Assembly (NCBI RefSeq): GCF_003590095.1
Contig: NC_039483.1
Coordinates: 13,516,001-13,580,000, forward strand
Reading direction: 5' to 3'
Source: Trichoplusia ni
Taxonomy: Eukaryota; Arthropoda; Insecta; Lepidoptera; Noctuidae
DNA length: 64,000 bases
Below, piece after piece: positions 60,230 to 64,000 of this stretch. Below the pieces are notes generated by a model. It ran no database searches. It saw only the letters and a list, made by a program, of their open reading frames with translations, and was not told where the DNA came from. Each line of letters starts with the position of its first letter. The stretch's first letter is position 1. A program made the translations under genes and the position numbers.

Positions 60230-63200
60230 GTACATACGCCGTCCGCGTTCGTGGTAGGAAATCGTAAAATAAGATAGCCAAATGGTTTTAGTAGCCCTAA
60301 AACTAGCAGTAAAATCGTGAGTACCCGGCAATGAATATCTTTATGAGATCATTTGATTGATTACTGAATTTTCCGAACGAAATAGATAAAGATGAGTGGC
60401 TCGCGTACTCGTGTTATAACTTATAAATATGAGTTTCACTAGACTGTTTTATTAGGGGTGTTTGCTTTGAGGTACGGACTGTATTACACATCGCTTTGAA
60501 TCGATCTATGAAACTGTAAATCGGTATTCTTTATACGTATTTGCGATATGACGTATATCTGTGAACTTTTTTCTTTTGATTTTTTATTTATTTAAAATAG
60601 TAATCTATGGGGATTTATTACTGTTCTCCATGGGAATGATATTTGGAAAACGCGCGTGAATAGTTCTGTAATCTTAGGTTTCTTAAGTGCGTATTTTAAA
60701 ATTACTGGAAATTAAATAATTTTGTTTTTGATCAGTTAATAGATGAGCCCAAAAATAGGTACTAAATTACTACTACGTCTTACAGATTATGCCACAGAAA
60801 GGCATTAGAGATGAATCGTGAATTGTTCTTGCATTGTCAATAGTATATCGATATGGTTTCATTAGTGGTACCAATGGTATAGTATTGTTCCACGAACTAG
60901 AAACTACGCTTTAACTTACGCGATTATATCTTAATAATACAAATACGCTTATTATAGCACTGCACGTATTTTTTCAGGCGAAGAAAATGAATGTAATTTT
61001 GTGAACAACCCATTTTTATGATTGATTATTTAGAGTTCCCGTAAGATAATAAATACATATTTAGGTGGGCTCACAAATAATAAACATTTCACTTTCCTCT
61101 TTGTGTGCCACCGGGCCAGTATTTTCATTTTTTTTTTACAAATTAATGAGTTTAGTCGAATCAAATATAAAAAAACACTCTTTGCTCGAGAAGTCCCAAC
61201 GCTTACATTTAATTTAACTAAGAACTCCACCATTGGGGTTTCCCATCAACTTCTCTCCGTTTTCTTTATTTGCTTAATTTCTAGAGAGCAATCAGCGTTC
61301 TAAACAACTATTATTACGGTGTTCTATGGGTTTCGCTCATAATAAGTTTATAAACTCAATGCATTTCTTTTCTAAAACAAAAAAATGGAAATATACTCGA
61401 AGAATTGTTTTAAATAACTTTGCGACCCGGGAATACCATCAAATATTGTCAAACAGCCGCGATAAAACTGTTGTATTACTAAAATATTATTTTTATCGTT
61501 CCATTTTTGAAATCCAGCAAGGGGGCCCTAAAAAGTGACAGTATCGTAAATTCTCTTCCAAATGAGATCAGCAGTCAACCTGTGCAAGCAGAGCCGTAAC
61601 TCCGAGAGACAAGCTCGTAAATGCGTAAGTAGTGGTAAACGCAGTCCCCGGGCAACATCTTCTGATTTGATTGATCTTCACAACGCAGTCCCTCGGCGTT
61701 TTTACAGGGAACGTCAAGAAAATGAGGAAAAAAACAGGGAACATAATTAATTACTTGATTTGGACATTAATGACCCGGTCAAAGAGGACGAGGGTTGATT
61801 AGTGTGTTTTCTACAGACGCTCACGACTGACGTTTGGTATTACATCAATGAAAATTGTTTGCGGAATAAAAAACCGTCTTAGAGATCACACCTATACGTA
61901 TATAGGTACTGTATCATTTAAAACAAAGACCACTAAATATAGGTCAAGGGAAAAAATAAAATGAAGTATTTAAAATTTTAAAACAAAATTCGACTCATAA
62001 AACATTTCATATAAAAAACAGATGCTCGGTTTTCCTTCAATATTTTCACAACATGAAGTGTTTGCAGTACGACGCAAAGAGAGAACATAAAAAAATACTT
62101 TTAAAAACGACTCGCCATTCACCCGATAGGCACCAAATGAATATTCAGAGCAACAAAAGGGAAGGGGTGTCGCAAGAGCCCGCCTAAATTCGCGACCGAA
62201 AAAAGGCGAAATCGCAAAACCATAAAATAGTAAATAAATAAGCAACGCTGGGACATGTCCCTATTTAATTATGAATTAAGGCCGAGCAGTAACGAGATCA
62301 CAACGTAATTAAGATTACTGCGGCGTGGTTTTTTCAGGACGCCCCTAGCAAAGTGAGAGTAAATGGACGGCAAAACGTTGCGAAACTAAAATGGCTACCT
62401 TGTTTTGCTTAAGATAGGGAGGCATGAAATGAATTTTGTTTGGGATTAGATGACTATATTAATGAGTCTTCGATGTTTCCTTGTTTTTACGACTATGGGC
62501 TTTATGATCTAAATTTCTCTATAAATAAATCATAAAAATTAAAGAAATCCATGTGCTCCAATTTAGACTAAGAAATAAGCACTTATATAATGATAGATAA
62601 TTCATCTAGATATATAGTTCTATCAAATAAGACCTTATATAATAAACGTATAAAAAAAAATATTAACTCCATAACTCACAAATTCTATAAACAAAAATGA
62701 TGTAATAACAAGTTTCATACAGCGTACACATTTCAAACGTAAGGAACGCGAATCATTAAAAAAGGTTTTTTGTATAATTTCTATAAAATATTTGCAAAGA
62801 AAAAAGCATTTCTCTTGTATGATATTTTATTTTAACACTGACATAATGACCGGTGACAGCGGGGGAAATAAACTGCCTGAGGGAAGAATAAGAAAATGGT
62901 TTCTTTTCAAGGAGAAGGTTCGTTTCTATTTAATTTGCGTAAATGATACCTACGGCGATGTTAAATATGAGCTCGTATTTGATAAAAGATCACTACTGCT
63001 TATACATATTTTTTGATTTTGTATAAATATTTTTTTCCAATTTGTTGTCATAAAAAAATAGGCTACTAAGTAACGCATTCCGAACGCATTGAACAACACC
63101 CTTTAACATGACCTAAGAATTGCTGTTGTTGAAGAAATGGCACAATAGACTTCACAGCACAGCAACTTTTTATAAAAAAAAATAAGAGAAATTGCCAATT

Positions 63201-63666
63201 AAACAAGTAAGGTTGTCCGAGTGGATGAGGTTAATAAAACATTTCTAAATAAGCATCAAACATGACGGTATACTTTTAATGTCTGTTTAAAATCTAAACA
63301 CTTTTCCACGCGCAATTTTGTCATAAACTTATAAAGTAATACATGTCAAAAGCAGTCGCTTAAATACGGCTTATTACATTGAATTGCAGGCAAAGCAAGC
63401 AGTAGAGCTAATTACAACTAGCGACTCAAGAGTGCATTTAAACACAACATTTTTATTAAAACTTAAAGTTGTGAGCTTTCTAGACGTTTATTACTGCGAA
63501 GGTACTAGTCCACAAACCAAATACGAATGTACTAGGAGAGTAACGTAACAGTTTTTAACAGATGATACAATTCATTTGGTGGTTGGGAACACACGGCCGG
63601 CACTGGTCTCGACAAACAGGGAATTGTTTGCGCAGTACCAAACAAAGTGTGCATGCAAAACTCGTA

Positions 63667-63686
63667 CTGTATTTATGTAAATACAG
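63667..63686. repeat. Short near-perfect palindrome
   Basis: Nine-base arms CTGTATTTA and TAAATACAG around TG. It is AT-rich and may be fortuitous. Confidence 0.5.
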
Positions 63687-64000
63687 GGTGAAACAACTGT
63701 GCAACGGGAAAGACCCAAAACTGTGACCTTGTTTATTTTTGTAACAGTTTTCTTGTGTGTTCATTGTTTTCTACCTTTTGTCGCGTGTGAGTTTTGTGCA
63801 GAGATTTTCTTTTAAACATTTCATTTTTTAACATTGCGTTGATTAGAGTTCTGTACGTATACGCTAAGTGTCTGTGTAGATCTGTTTTCGTAACACACGC
63901 AGGTAATAACTAAAACGTTGGCGTATTTATATTGAATTGACGTCGATCGATTGGTCTATTTTTGCTCTGTTCATGAATAACTTACAATGTTTTTTATTAA

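Larger units (their letters stand above)
52919..64000 (-). other. PTB 5' intron region, more than 11 kb
   Basis: The exon before RRM1, which should carry the nuclear-localisation segment and start codon, was looked for on the minus strand and not found. The region is probably intron of the PTB gene. It carries a SINE (57861-58097), a retroposon tail (58349-58428), two copies of a dispersed repeat (58915-59085, 59931-60229) and a tRNA-like remnant at 59510-59590. Non-coding first exons could be hidden here. Confidence 0.5.

Noticed and set aside
1..64000. CRISPR arrays, operons, prophage or bacterial mobile systems
   Set aside because: Intron-rich eukaryotic genes and insect repeats throughout. 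No regularly spaced repeats and no prokaryotic gene layout.

Overview
This is a eukaryotic, AT-rich, intron-rich window that reads as a moth or butterfly (Lepidoptera) chromosome. The order is inferred from insect-type proteins and from several repeat families I recognise from lepidopteran genomes: a tRNA-derived SINE, a Helitron-like element, and retroposon tails ending in a TCA/TGA microsatellite. I cannot name a species. There is no sign of bacterial, viral or CRISPR sequence.

Layout. 1-3840 is non-coding sequence upstream of the first gene. 3921-8845 (+) is twinfilin (twf) in nine coding exons, complete at 343 residues. Its 3' UTR probably runs to about 10.9 kb. 11867-14249 (-) is the complex I assembly factor TIMMDC1 (fly RPII140-upstream protein) in six coding exons, 263 residues, convergent with twf. 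From about 15.1 kb to the right edge lies one very large gene on the minus strand, hephaestus / polypyrimidine tract-binding protein (PTB). Thirteen coding exons (52918 down to 20367) give 503 residues covering all four RRMs. The N-terminal exon or exons are not found and probably lie beyond 64000. The first 5 kb left of the stop look like a long 3' UTR. The remaining DNA, about 40 kb, is PTB introns with scattered decayed repeats.

How the genes relate. Twinfilin regulates actin, TIMMDC1 acts in the mitochondrial inner membrane, and PTB regulates splicing in the nucleus; nothing suggests they work together. I found no undescribed multi-gene system. The most informative feature is inside PTB: a 34-nt coding exon (23011-23044) of the same length as the autoregulatory exon of vertebrate PTB genes. 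It sits directly behind a UCUU-rich pyrimidine tract. Leaving it out shifts the frame and brings a stop codon 25-27 nt into the next exon, which predicts a self-limiting NMD switch. A second candidate splice choice (27 nt, in frame) lies at the upstream exon. Exon boundaries were assigned by hand from reading frame, GT-AG sites and family similarity.
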